The notes beneath the pieces were generated by a model, which was given only the letters and a program-made list of their open reading frames with translations, ran no database searches and was not told the origin of the DNA. A stretch of DNA of 64,000 nt from Paenibacillus odorifer (GTDB taxonomy: Bacteria > Bacillota > Bacilli > Paenibacillales > Paenibacillaceae). Positions within the stretch are counted from its first letter, which is position 1. Each line of letters begins with the position of its first letter. Position numbers and translations under genes: made by a program. Below are positions 51,248-60,190 of the stretch, in pieces. The stretch spans positions 4,774,001-4,838,000 of the forward strand of contig NZ_CP009428.1 of the NCBI RefSeq assembly GCF_000758725.1, given 5' to 3'.

Positions 51248-53017
51248 ATGTCCAAAAAAATCTCCATCCTCGTTCAATTAATCATGGGCTTCTCTCTAAT
51301 CATCTTCACCATCGTAGGATTCACCATTTTTTTGTCCTACCGCTCTTCCTCTCAAGCTGTTTTAAACCGCTCCAACCAATATATCCTGGAATCCGTCAAG
51401 CAACTTCAAGGTAAAATGGACGCAATTCTTCAGGATAACGATAAGCTTTCTTCTACGATCATGTTCAGTCCCTTGATTCAAGAAACCTTGGGAGACTTAG
51501 CGTTGTCACGTTCACCTCGTACAGACGCCATGGAAATTACTCGTTACATAGATCAACAGACACGTTCCATAAACTCTGACATCCAGTTCAAGCTGCTCGG
51601 GCTGTCCGATGATCAGGTGTATACCAACAGCAGTTCCTTAAAGGTCATCTGGGACAGCGAAAAGGAAATCCGTGATGCTTATTGGTTTCCGGCTATAGCA
51701 CAGAATAAAGGCCGAATGGTCTGGTTCGGTGTAGATGTATGGCAGAACGGTAATATCCCTGTGGTGATGGGTGCCAGACAAATTAATGATTGGAATGATC
51801 TAAACCGGTTAGGAACCCTGTTTCTTGTCCTCCCTGTCGAGGTTATCCATAACGCTGTCAGCCAATTTCACCTCGGCAAAAATGAGAAAATCCAAGTTGT
51901 TGATTCATTTAATACCATTGTCTATTCCACAGATCCAAAAGAAATTGGACTCTATATGAACGACGGGCTTCTAAAACAATTCAGCAATCATAAAGCCAGA
52001 ATCATTCCACAAAAAATAAACTCACGCAATCTATTCGTATCCTATGCCTATTCCGACTATAGCGAGTGGAGCGTTTTTGCTTACATTGATTCTAAAGACG
52101 CTGTCAAAGATTTAAATACGATTCGCCGGAATATTATTTTAATTGGCCTGCTGGGGATGGGCGCTGCCCTACTATTCACTTTCTTTTTCTCTTGGACCCT
52201 ATCCAAGCCCCTTCGTAATCTGGCAACCAAGCTGAGCAATGTCGAACGGGGAACTACTTTACCTTTTGTAAAAACAACCATGAACAAAGAAATGGCTATC
52301 CTTTATTCAAGCTATAATTCGATGCTCCAAAACCTGGATCATACTATCGCTGACCTATCCAGCAAGCAGATCAGTGAAAAGCAAGCTCAGATCGTAGCAC
52401 TCAAAGCGCAATTCCGCCCGCATTTCCTTTATAACACTTTGAATACAATCTATTGGTCGCTCGCCAACAAACGCATGCAGGAAGAGTCCCAAATGGTACT
52501 CGCTCTAAGTGACCTGCTCCGCTATAGCATTGACCGCGGATCCGAATTCGTTACAGTTGAGGAGGATTTAAAGCAATTAGAACGGTTCATTTTTCTCCAG
52601 AAGCTGCGCTACGAGGACAAATTGCAGATTGATCTTTTTGTAAATCCTGAGGTTATGAATGGCCAGCTTATGAAATTAACCCTTCAGCCACTTGTCGAAA
52701 ATGCCATTACTCATGGACTTGAACCCACACTTCGGGAAGTATGGCTAATTCGCATACGTGCCTATAGTGAAGGAACATCTCTGGTGTTAACTGTAGAAGA
52801 CAACGGGGACGGCATGAGCGAGGAAAGTATGGCAGACGCATTAGTCGGCGGTGAGGTTAATCCGGAGAAGCTGCTTCATACCGGAATTGGACTATCCAAT
52901 CTAAATCATCGCATAGAGCTGATCTACGGACAGGAATTTGGTCTACAGCTATCAACAAGCGAGCTTGGTGGCTTATTTGTGAAAGTCACTGTTCCATTAC
53001 AGTATGATCAAAGTTAA
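51248..53017 (+). CDS. YesM-type sensor histidine kinase
   Basis: Membrane sensor of the LytS/YesM histidine-kinase family. About 589 aa: TM1 (about 8-31), a large extracytoplasmic region (about 32-295), TM2 (about 296-316), a HAMP linker, the His_kinase domain with phospho-acceptor His392 in QFRPHFLYNTLNTIYW, and an HATPase domain (LQPLVENAITHGLEP, VEDNGDGMS, GIGLSNLNHRIEL). The ATG at 51248 follows GAGGGA; the longer frame upstream lacks a ribosome-binding site. It is the first gene of a three-gene operon with an AraC-type response regulator and a solute-binding lipoprotein, so it probably senses an extracellular sugar. Confidence 0.92.
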   Translation: MSKKISILVQLIMGFSLIIFTIVGFTIFLSYRSSSQAVLNRSNQYILESVKQLQGKMDAILQDNDKLSSTIMFSPLIQETLGDLALSRSPRTDAMEITRYIDQQTRSINSDIQFKLLGLSDDQVYTNSSSLKVIWDSEKEIRDAYWFPAIAQNKGRMVWFGVDVWQNGNIPVVMGARQINDWNDLNRLGTLFLVLPVEVIHNAVSQFHLGKNEKIQVVDSFNTIVYSTDPKEIGLYMNDGLLKQFSNHKARIIPQKINSRNLFVSYAYSDYSEWSVFAYIDSKDAVKDLNTIRRNIILIGLLGMGAALLFTFFFSWTLSKPLRNLATKLSNVERGTTLPFVKTTMNKEMAILYSSYNSMLQNLDHTIADLSSKQISEKQAQIVALKAQFRPHFLYNTLNTIYWSLANKRMQEESQMVLALSDLLRYSIDRGSEFVTVEEDLKQLERFIFLQKLRYEDKLQIDLFVNPEVMNGQLMKLTLQPLVENAITHGLEPTLREVWLIRIRAYSEGTSLVLTVEDNGDGMSEESMADALVGGEVNPEKLLHTGIGLSNLNHRIELIYGQEFGLQLSTSELGGLFVKVTVPLQYDQS

Positions 53018-53029
53018 GGAGGCACAACG

Positions 53030-54274
53030 ATGAATGTGTTAATCGTGGACGACGAAAGTTTTGTTCGCCGTTCTCTGTCAGAAATGCTGGGAAGTGCGAA
53101 TCATAACTTTAGCATTATTGGCTCGGCAGAGAACGGTTTAGAAGCTGTGCAACTGTTAAAAGAGCATATGGTTGATCTGGTGATATCCGATATACGAATG
53201 CCCGGCATGGATGGACTGGAACTTGCAAAGCATATCCATGAATGTTATCCAGACACTGAAACCGTGCTGCTCACAGGTTATCAGGATTTCACCTATGCTA
53301 GTCAAGCCATCCGTTATGGTGTAAAGGAATATTTGGTTAAACCAAATTCAGTAGAACATATTCTTGAAGTCGCAACAGGCGTATATGAACGTCTTCAATT
53401 GAAGAAACAGCAGAGGCAATTAACGCAGCTGAGAGAAAAAAACCTTCGGGAGAAACGCTTATCTGATCTTCTTTACGGCATCCCGTTACCCTATTTTGAA
53501 GAACAACTTATTCCTCCTTTTCATTCCTTTGTAGTCATAACCGTAAACCATCTTGGAGTAGGCATGCCGCAGAACTGGTCGGAACAAGCCATGTATGCAG
53601 CGGTCGTTAATATATTAGAAGAATGTTTTGCGCTGTACGCCAATGTTGTTGGTATTCAAGAGGAGCAGGAAGCCATCATGCTATTATTCTATCCTCTTGA
53701 GCAGCCTAACGGCGTGGATGAGGTATTGACACAAGAACTGCTGCATAAGCTGTCGGGTATTCTGAAATCGCCATTCTGTGCAGGGGTCTCCAACCCTCAC
53801 TATCAATTGGGGGCACTCGCGACCGCCTATCACGAGAGTCTGGAAGCTTGTCAGCAGGTCAAAAAAGAGAGTACGCCATCCGTTATCTTTTTCAGAGACC
53901 TCACCATACATTCGGCTTCTCCACAGCTCGCTGAACAATTACAAGTAAAGGCAACGCGCAGGGTAATCTCTATGATGATTGAGGTTATGAATTCCCGGCT
54001 CCAAGAGAATCTCTCCCTCAAAATGATCGCAGATGAACTGTATATGAATCCTACCTATCTCGGCCGATTGTTTAAAGATGATGTAGGGGAACCTTTCTCT
54101 AGCTTCCTTACCAAACTTCGTATTCAAAAAGCTACTGAATTATTAGAGAATGTTACTCTCAAGGTATATGAGGTTAGCGAATTAGTAGGCTTTAAGGATC
54201 CTGCATATTTCAGCCTTATTTTTAAGAAATACATGGGGATGACTCCTCAGGAATTTCAGAAGCACAACAAATAA
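53030..54274 (+). CDS. YesN-type response regulator (receiver + AraC HTH)
   Basis: Partner regulator of the upstream kinase. The 414-aa protein has a receiver domain with phospho-acceptor Asp54 (LVISDIRMPGMDG), an about 180-residue middle region and a C-terminal AraC/XylS double HTH (about 310-412; DELYMNPTYLGRLFKDDVGE and ELVGFKDPAYFSLIFKKYMG). AAGGAGG lies before the ATG, 12 nt after the kinase stop. The likely targets are nearby sugar-transport genes such as the lpl operon, but no operator was identified. Confidence 0.93.
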   Translation: MNVLIVDDESFVRRSLSEMLGSANHNFSIIGSAENGLEAVQLLKEHMVDLVISDIRMPGMDGLELAKHIHECYPDTETVLLTGYQDFTYASQAIRYGVKEYLVKPNSVEHILEVATGVYERLQLKKQQRQLTQLREKNLREKRLSDLLYGIPLPYFEEQLIPPFHSFVVITVNHLGVGMPQNWSEQAMYAAVVNILEECFALYANVVGIQEEQEAIMLLFYPLEQPNGVDEVLTQELLHKLSGILKSPFCAGVSNPHYQLGALATAYHESLEACQQVKKESTPSVIFFRDLTIHSASPQLAEQLQVKATRRVISMMIEVMNSRLQENLSLKMIADELYMNPTYLGRLFKDDVGEPFSSFLTKLRIQKATELLENVTLKVYEVSELVGFKDPAYFSLIFKKYMGMTPQEFQKHNK

Positions 54275-54292
54275 AGTAGAGGTGTGTTTCTC

Positions 54293-55576
54293 TTGAATGT
54301 AAATGGTAAGTTGATTACTGTCCTATTAGCATTTGGCTTATTACTTAATACAAGTGGTTGTCAGCTCTCCCCTTCCAAGGAAGATACCGCTTTACAAGAC
54401 CCGATACAGCTGAACATCTGGCTCACTGCCGGATCAGGTCTTGAGTCGCTCATTGACCAATATCAATCTCAACATCCCGAGCTAGAGATTCATATTCAAA
54501 CCTCCACCTCCACGCAGCTTCCAGCCAAGCTACAGACTTCATTCGCAGCAGGTTATAGTTCCCCGGACGTGGCTGCCATTGATATTAGCTATTTGGATCG
54601 CTTCAAACAGTTCCCTGATTATTTTTATAACCTAAAAACTTTTGAAGCTGACAATCTGAAGGACCAGTTTCTGAATTGGAAGTGGCAGGAGGTGCTGGGT
54701 AATGATTTTATTTTCGGATTACCAACGGAAATTGGACCCTATGCCATGTTATATCGAACGGATATATTCGCATTATCAGGTCTCCCTACTAAACCAGAGG
54801 AAGTGGCTAAAGAAATCCAAACTTGGGAGCAATTCCTTGAAGCGGGCACCAAAGTACAGGAGAGAACAGGAAAAGCTTTTGTAAATGACTTGGAGAACCT
54901 CTATCTCACCCTTCTACGTCAGTCCAAGCTTCAATATTACAGTCCCACAACGCAAGAATTGATCCTCGACAATAATCCAGCGGTCAAACGAGCCTGGGAC
55001 TTCTCAATTCATGCCCTTAAGCTAAATCTGTCCGCCAGTATTGCAGTGGATACGCAACGCTGGGGTGCAGGCCTGCTCAACGGAGATTTTGCAGTCATGC
55101 TCTGTCCGGCTTGGATGATTGGTCATATCAAGAGCAGCGCTCCAACTGCCAGCGGTTTATGGAATGTAACACAAATCCCAGAAAACAGCGCTAATCGCGG
55201 AGGCTCCGTTCTGACCTTACCAAAGACAGGTAATCATCCTGATGAATCCTTTGCTCTTATTAAATGGCTAACCGAACCAACGCAGCAATTGGTTTCTTTC
55301 AAGGTACAAGGGGCTTTCCCTTCCACCCCCGAAATCTATGATGACCCAGAGATCCACGATCTGCATGATCCTTATTTTCCTAATTCAGAGCTTGGTCTGA
55401 CCCTTTCGTCAGCAGCAAAAGCAGTAATTCCGACCTATTACGGCCCTCATCACGCTGACGTGGAGACAAGCATGCTCGAATACTTGACCAAAGCTGAAAA
55501 AGGCGAGCTAACTCCTGAACTGGCTTGGACCCTTGCTGTTCAAGCCGCAAAACAAATAGACAGCTCCTTCCGCTAA
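54293..55576 (+). CDS. Extracellular solute-binding lipoprotein (family 1) co-encoded with a YesMN pair
   Basis: Sugar-binding lipoprotein of about 427 aa. The signal peptide ends in lipobox TSGC; the mature protein has the family-1 binding-protein pattern (QSQHPELEIHIQTSTSTQLP, GLPTEIGPYAMLYRTDIFAL, GDFAVMLCPAWMIGHIKSSA). The TTG at 54293 is used because GAGGTG lies 8 nt upstream; a GTG at 54284 is too close to it. The gene lies 18 nt after the response regulator and is followed by a terminator, so no permease is co-transcribed. It may work as a sensing partner of the kinase, or with permeases encoded elsewhere. Confidence 0.87.
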   Translation: MNVNGKLITVLLAFGLLLNTSGCQLSPSKEDTALQDPIQLNIWLTAGSGLESLIDQYQSQHPELEIHIQTSTSTQLPAKLQTSFAAGYSSPDVAAIDISYLDRFKQFPDYFYNLKTFEADNLKDQFLNWKWQEVLGNDFIFGLPTEIGPYAMLYRTDIFALSGLPTKPEEVAKEIQTWEQFLEAGTKVQERTGKAFVNDLENLYLTLLRQSKLQYYSPTTQELILDNNPAVKRAWDFSIHALKLNLSASIAVDTQRWGAGLLNGDFAVMLCPAWMIGHIKSSAPTASGLWNVTQIPENSANRGGSVLTLPKTGNHPDESFALIKWLTEPTQQLVSFKVQGAFPSTPEIYDDPEIHDLHDPYFPNSELGLTLSSAAKAVIPTYYGPHHADVETSMLEYLTKAEKGELTPELAWTLAVQAAKQIDSSFR

Positions 55577-55586
55577 GTAATATCAT

Positions 55587-55634
55587 AAAAAAGGCTCTCC
55601 CCGGCTAAATTAGCCTGCTGGGGAGAGCCTTTTT
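55587..55634. terminator. Bidirectional terminator between the two convergent sugar modules
   Basis: AAAAAAGGCTCTCCCC (55587-55602) and GGGGAGAGCCTTTTTT (55619-55634) form a perfect 16-bp stem, with an inner GGC/GCC. A and T runs flank both sides, so it can end both the YesMN operon and the lpl operon. Confidence 0.95.
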
Positions 55635-55650
55635 TTAAATCATTTTCGCT

Positions 55651-57249
55651 TTATTTTTGCGCAGCCAGGAAAGCATCCAGCTGTTTTTGTTTCTCTGCAA
55701 TAATCTTATCGAGCCCTGCCTTTTTCAGCTTATCAGCATACTTAGTCAGTACGGTATCAGGATCAACAGAACCCGTATCCAAACTGATGTCGTATTCATC
55801 CATTACAGCTTTACAAGCAGCCATTTCAGTCTTCATCGCGGAGGCGTCGAAGTTGAAACCAAGCGCTACAGAAGCTTTACCTTTAGAGTTAAAGGCTTTG
55901 AATTGTTCCCATTTGTCTGGAGCTTCACTTTCCCACACGGGGTTCAGGAATTGACTTCCAAGCATCCAAGCTGCAGCCGTATTATAATCAGCTGTTTTGT
56001 CTGTAGCTTTGATCGTATCACCACTTACGACTTCATAGTGAACACCTTTTATACCGAAAACAAGCAGATTGTTGATATCTTTATCTGTGTGCAGAATATC
56101 TAGCACCATCATAGCCCGGGCCGGATCACCAGAGGAAGCAGAGATCGCAAGCATAGATCCAGCAGCATCACTTGTAGAAATCGTTGGATCATTGAATGCA
56201 ATTTGTTTCAGCTTGCCAACCAAGCCGGTAGCATTCGCCAGCTCACTATCTTTACCTGGTTTAAGCGATTGCACTGTCATAAAGACATTGCCAGCCTTCA
56301 TTGCATCCTGAGTCGAATTCGTAGCAACTGCGGCGTCTTTGTTAATGTAACCCTTTTTCATATACTCACGAGTAAGTTTAATGATTTCTTTATAACGATC
56401 CATCTCAATCATCGATTGAATCTTAGTATCTGAGGAATCTTTAAGCAGAACACCAGGAATGGCAGCATCACCAAGGGTATCGTATTGTGCCATGTACTGT
56501 GAGTTAAAGGTCTCACCTTGTTTGAAATACAATGGAGTCAGGTCAGGTCTTTTCTCCTTCACTACTTTGAGAACTGCATCCAGATCTTGAATGGATTTCA
56601 CATTCGACATATCGATGCCCAGTTCATCCGCAATATCGGAGCGATAGACAACCCCACCTTGTGCAGCCAGCTCCTTGTTTGTAGGAACAGCATAATTCAC
56701 ACCATTGATCGCTGAACCTTTTAAGAATTGTGGATCCAGATTTTTTAGAATCCCTTGGCCGTATTCATTTAGGAGATTACCATATTTGCCGCTATCGTCA
56801 TTAATCGGGAGATAAGCGCCTTTAGCTGCATTCGTTACGTAGTTCTTCCATTGAGCTGTAAAGATGATATCGAATTTTTCCTGACTCGCAATTTTCAGAT
56901 TGACATCATTGTCCCATGGACCCCAATCGATCGGTGCGATATCCAATTTGGCGTTGATTTTAGGTTCCAATAACTTATTGATTTCATCTTCTACTGCTTT
57001 TTCATCCTTTTGCACTGCACCGACATAGATTAACTTGACGGTATAAGGCTCCAATTCTTTTGCCGGTTCGGCAGTAGGATCTGCGGCTGGCTCATCCGTA
57101 GCAGCAGCATTGGTAGCGGTTGCATTTTCGCTTGGAGCAGGTGAAGCTGCTTCATTATTCCCGTTATTCCCACCGCAGCCTGCTAAACTAAGACTCAGTA
57201 CCATCGTTAGCAATAGTGTCATTAGTGCGCTTTTTCTAACAGCTTTCAT
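55651..57249 (-). CDS. lplA: LplA-type extracellular solute-binding lipoprotein
   Basis: Large sugar-binding lipoprotein of about 532 aa, typical of the LplA group that serves complex oligosaccharides. The signal peptide ends in lipobox LAGC; an Ala/Thr/Asn/Glu-rich linker (about 28-70) precedes the binding domain (VKLIYVGAVQKDEKAVEDEI, KFDIIFTAQWKNYVTNAAKG, DYNTAAAWMLGSQFLNPVWE). The ATG at 57249 is 11 nt from GGGAGG; a GTG two codons earlier is nearer and also possible. Third gene of lplB-ytcP-lplA. Confidence 0.9.
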   Translation of the reverse strand: MKAVRKSALMTLLLTMVLSLSLAGCGGNNGNNEAASPAPSENATATNAAATDEPAADPTAEPAKELEPYTVKLIYVGAVQKDEKAVEDEINKLLEPKINAKLDIAPIDWGPWDNDVNLKIASQEKFDIIFTAQWKNYVTNAAKGAYLPINDDSGKYGNLLNEYGQGILKNLDPQFLKGSAINGVNYAVPTNKELAAQGGVVYRSDIADELGIDMSNVKSIQDLDAVLKVVKEKRPDLTPLYFKQGETFNSQYMAQYDTLGDAAIPGVLLKDSSDTKIQSMIEMDRYKEIIKLTREYMKKGYINKDAAVATNSTQDAMKAGNVFMTVQSLKPGKDSELANATGLVGKLKQIAFNDPTISTSDAAGSMLAISASSGDPARAMMVLDILHTDKDINNLLVFGIKGVHYEVVSGDTIKATDKTADYNTAAAWMLGSQFLNPVWESEAPDKWEQFKAFNSKGKASVALGFNFDASAMKTEMAACKAVMDEYDISLDTGSVDPDTVLTKYADKLKKAGLDKIIAEKQKQLDAFLAAQK

Positions 57250-57343
57250 ATACACCATAACCTCCCTCAAAATATTTATATATGCTGAATCGGCCGTTCA
57301 CACCTTAGCATAAAGCGGCCGAATTAAGCCATGACAATCGTCC

Positions 57344-58309
57344 TTAACCTTTGACAGCACCCACGGTAAGCCCTTTAATAAAATACTTCTGGAAGAAGGA
57401 ATATACAAACACGATAGGTCCAATACCAATAACAGCCATCGCCATTCTTACCGTTTCTGTCGGAATATTGATCTCTACACCTTGTGCAGCTAAGGCAGCC
57501 ATCGCCTGAGGACTTGCAGTCAGGAACTGAACATTCAGCATCGTCTTATACATTAGGTATTGTAAATTGACATGACCTTCGGGTGAGATAAAGATCAAAC
57601 TAAGGTACCAATCATTCCAATAGGCCAGGGTCTGAAACAAACCTACTGTAGCTAACACTGGCATAGACAAAGGCAAAATAATTTGAACGAAGATCCGGAA
57701 TTCTGGTGCCCCATCGATCTTAGCAGATTCGATTAAAGCTGGTGGTATGGTATTGGCAAAAAAGGTCCGTAAGATGATAACAAAGAAAGCAGAAACCAGC
57801 AGCGGCATAATTAGAATCCATAACGTATCCTTCATATGCATCATTCGCGTGTAGACCAGATACCAAGGCACAAGGCCACCATTAAACAACATTGTAAAAA
57901 ACATAAAAAATGAGAAGAAATTACGATGTGGAAAATCTCCACGTGAGATAGGGTAAGCGTACATAGCCATAATGATAAGACTCAGAATCGTGCCCACCAC
58001 AGTCACAAATAACGAAACGGAAGCTGCATCGATAATTTGCCAATAATCTTTTAACAGAAATTCATAAGAAGAAATATCCCACTTGTTAGGAAAAAAGCTG
58101 TACCCGTTCTGAATAACGGAATTCTCGTCCGAAAACGATACAATAACTACGAGGATCAGCGGCACCACACAAATCGCTGTGTATATCCAAAAGAATATAT
58201 TAATTAGCAAATTAGATATATTAGATATTTCATTGGGTTGTCTTTGCCGTTTTGTGCACTTTCCTGTACGCCGTGACGACCCTATTGCTGTTTCTGTCTG
58301 GCTCAACAC
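57344..58309 (-). CDS. ytcP: LplC/YtcP-type sugar ABC transporter permease
   Basis: Inner-membrane permease of about 321 aa with six membrane helices. The EAA loop is PPALIESAKIDGAPEFRIFVQIILPLSMP (landmark A-x-I-D-G), and the end is the family tail QKYFIKGLTVGAVKG. The GTG at 58309 (5 nt after GGAGG) is used; a TTG at 58306 is also possible. The start lies 12 nt after the lplB stop, so the two permeases are coupled. Partner: the LplB-type permease upstream. No ATPase gene is in this operon, as usual for this group, which relies on a shared MsmX-type ATPase. Confidence 0.91.
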   Translation of the reverse strand: MLSQTETAIGSSRRTGKCTKRQRQPNEISNISNLLINIFFWIYTAICVVPLILVVIVSFSDENSVIQNGYSFFPNKWDISSYEFLLKDYWQIIDAASVSLFVTVVGTILSLIIMAMYAYPISRGDFPHRNFFSFFMFFTMLFNGGLVPWYLVYTRMMHMKDTLWILIMPLLVSAFFVIILRTFFANTIPPALIESAKIDGAPEFRIFVQIILPLSMPVLATVGLFQTLAYWNDWYLSLIFISPEGHVNLQYLMYKTMLNVQFLTASPQAMAALAAQGVEINIPTETVRMAMAVIGIGPIVFVYSFFQKYFIKGLTVGAVKG

Positions 58310-58321
58310 TCCCACCTCCCT

Positions 58322-59299
58322 TTAAAATAAAGCATCATCTTTACTGATTCGTCGCACTGCTAGATTCGCCAAGAAAATCAATAGAAATCCTACAACAGAT
58401 TGAACGAGACCCGCGGCTGAAGACATTCCTATATCACCGATTGCAAGGAAGGTCTGATATACATAAGTGTCGATAACCTGCGTCGTCGAGTATAATGCTC
58501 CTGCATTTCTCGTAACCTGAAAGAATAATCCGAAGTCTGCGTTAAAAATCCTACCTATCTGCAGCAGCGTCATTACTATAATAACTGGACTGATCAGGGG
58601 CAGCGTGATTTTTCGAATCTGCTTCCATTTAGAAGCTCCATCAATAAGTGCCGCCTCATAATATTCATTATCTATTCCAATGATAGCGGCCATATATATA
58701 ACCGTTGTATACCCAATCTCTTTCCATATCTTCACAATTACAAGAATCCCAGGCCAATATTTAGACTGTGAATACCATTCGATAGGATCTACCCCAAAGA
58801 ACGGGAGTAATGTCTTGTTCATGAACCCATGCTCTGCACTCAGAAAGCCGTATACTAAGTAACTTACGACGACCCAAGAGAGAAAATAAGGGAGAAACAT
58901 AGCGCTTTGATGGAATTTCGATAGCCATCTGCTACGCATTTCGTTAAACATAATTGCGAAAGCTAGCGAAAAAAATAGCGTCAGTATAATAAACGCTGTA
59001 TTATACAATAACGTATTCCTCGTAATGATCCAGGCCGTCTCCGTCGAGATTAAATATTTGAAGTTTGCTAACCCGACCCAATCACTACCCAGAATCCCTT
59101 TTTGGTAATTGATATCCTTAAATGCAATTACCGTTCCTAACATCGGTATGTAGTTATTGATGATTAGAATCACTATCGCAGGTAACATCATCAAATAGAA
59201 CACCCAGTATTTCTTCATTACTCTAAGAAAATTCGGCGTTCTTCCCCTGCCTGGTTTCTTTACTTCTGACAAGCTGACGGAAGGATTCGTCACACTCAT
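58322..59299 (-). CDS. lplB: LplB-type sugar ABC transporter permease
   Basis: Inner-membrane permease of about 325 aa with six helices. It has the family pattern YIPMLGTVIAFKDINYQKGI and the EAA loop NEYYEAALIDGASKWKQIRKITLPLISP. The ATG at 59299 follows GGGGGA by 7 nt; the ATG at 59314 overlaps that site. First gene of lplB-ytcP-lplA, a complex-polysaccharide-type transporter typical of Paenibacillus. Upstream lies the repeat-rich region; a terminator at 59440-59485 shields it from the response-regulator gene. Confidence 0.91.
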   Translation of the reverse strand: MSVTNPSVSLSEVKKPGRGRTPNFLRVMKKYWVFYLMMLPAIVILIINNYIPMLGTVIAFKDINYQKGILGSDWVGLANFKYLISTETAWIITRNTLLYNTAFIILTLFFSLAFAIMFNEMRSRWLSKFHQSAMFLPYFLSWVVVSYLVYGFLSAEHGFMNKTLLPFFGVDPIEWYSQSKYWPGILVIVKIWKEIGYTTVIYMAAIIGIDNEYYEAALIDGASKWKQIRKITLPLISPVIIVMTLLQIGRIFNADFGLFFQVTRNAGALYSTTQVIDTYVYQTFLAIGDIGMSSAAGLVQSVVGFLLIFLANLAVRRISKDDALF

Positions 59300-59439
59300 T
59301 TTTGGTTCCCCCATTCTCCATCATCCCATTCTTAAGTCCCAAATACTCTTGCTTGCCTAACGTTTTGCGTATCCTCCTTACACTCTAATTAAAACATATG
59401 ATAATTTATGGGAGTATAGGGAACATATTATATTTCTAT

Positions 59440-59485
59440 AAAAAAAGAGACGATTATCCTCGAAAATCAAGGAAAACCATCTCTT
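59440..59485 (-). terminator. Terminator upstream of the lpl operon
   Basis: Minus strand AGAGATGG and a T-C-G-T-C-T-C-T arm pair (one mismatch) with an inner TTCCTT/AGGATAA stem, followed by a T7 tract. It would end transcripts coming from the repeat region or the response-regulator gene. A second small hairpin, GCCTCT-AAAT-AGAGGC, lies at 59488-59503. Confidence 0.6.
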
Positions 59486-59543
59486 CAGCCTCTAAATAGA
59501 GGCAAAAAATTTAATTAATCATAGCTTATGTACCTTAATCGCA

Positions 59544-59855
59544 TTTATCACAGCCAAGAACTGATCGATAATCTTTGCTCTTTATCACAGCCAAAGGCTG
59601 GTTGATAATCTTCGTACTTTATCACAGCCAAAGGCTGATCGATAATCTTTGTACTTCATCACAGCCAAGGGCTGGTCGATAATCTTTGTACTTCATCACA
59701 GCCAAGGGCTGGTTGATAATCTTCGTACTTTATCACAGCCAAGGGCTGGTTGATAATCTTTACTCTTTATCACAGCCAAGGGCTGGTCGATAATCTTTTC
59801 TCTTCAGCACAGCCAAGGCTGGTTGATAATCTTCGTACTTTATGGTCGATAATTC
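59544..59855. repeat. 37-bp tandem array of potential hairpins (8 units plus a remnant)
   Basis: Units start at 59544, 59581, 59618, 59655, 59692, 59729, 59766 and 59803. The first seven are exactly 37 bp and the eighth is 36. The consensus is TTTATCACAGCCAAGGGCTG followed by GTTGATAATCTTCGTAC. Each unit can fold, pairing TTATCA with TGATAA and CAGCC with GGCTG, except the first unit, whose inner stem is disrupted. A ninth unit (59839-59855) has lost the inner stem and loop. Variation between units is concentrated at a few positions, several being paired G/A changes. There are no spacers and no coding potential. It lies between the 3' end of a response-regulator gene and the lpl operon. Confidence 0.9.
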
Positions 59856-59899
59856 CTGTCTTAGATTAACTAGGCAATCAGCCCTTGTGTTCTCAGAGA

Positions 59900-59923
59900 G
59901 GCCCACATCCGTAGGTGTGGGCC
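59900..59923. repeat. Strong hairpin GGCCCACA/TGTGGGCC
   Basis: GGCCCACA (59900-59907) and TGTGGGCC (59916-59923) are exact reverse complements with an 8-nt loop. No T tract follows. It stands between the 37-bp array and the larger palindrome. Confidence 0.7.
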
Positions 59924-59969
59924 GGCCCCTATACTACTACGAAGTGGGGTGAGGGAGAAGGAACGGAAA

Positions 59970-60085
59970 GGAAGTTTGGAACTGTAGGAGCGTAGCGTTC
60001 GCCTTTATCCTCGGATTTCAACCGCTAATAGCGGTTTCTAATCAAGAAATCTGAGGATAACAGCGACCGGAAGTCCAAACATTCC
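59970..60085. repeat. Large imperfect palindrome
   Basis: Outer arms GTTTGGA (59974-59980) and TCCAAAC (60074-60080), intermediate TTATCCTCGGATTTC (60005-60019) and GAAATCTGAGGATAA (60046-60060), and inner CCGC/GCGG form a nested stem-loop about 110 nt long. It lies upstream of the 41-bp tandem repeat. It resembles a dispersed intergenic repeat rather than a terminator. Confidence 0.7.
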
Positions 60086-60190
60086 TTGTAGCGACGCTAA
60101 CCTCGCCACTCAGCAACAAACATTCCTTGTAGCGACGCTAACCTCACCACTCAGCAACAAACATTCCTCAGAGCGACGCCGACCTCACTG
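60079..60190. repeat. 41-bp tandem repeat running into a response-regulator gene
   Basis: Two near-identical 41-bp units, ACATTCCTTGTAGCGACGCT plus AACCTCGCCACTCAGCAACAA (60079-60119 and 60120-60160), are followed by a diverged partial unit (60161-60190). The partial unit covers the stop codon and last codons of the response-regulator gene (stop 60185-60187). Confidence 0.8.

Noticed and set aside
59544..59855. CRISPR array at the 37-bp repeats
   Set aside because: The units abut with no unique spacers between them, and no cas gene or leader is near.
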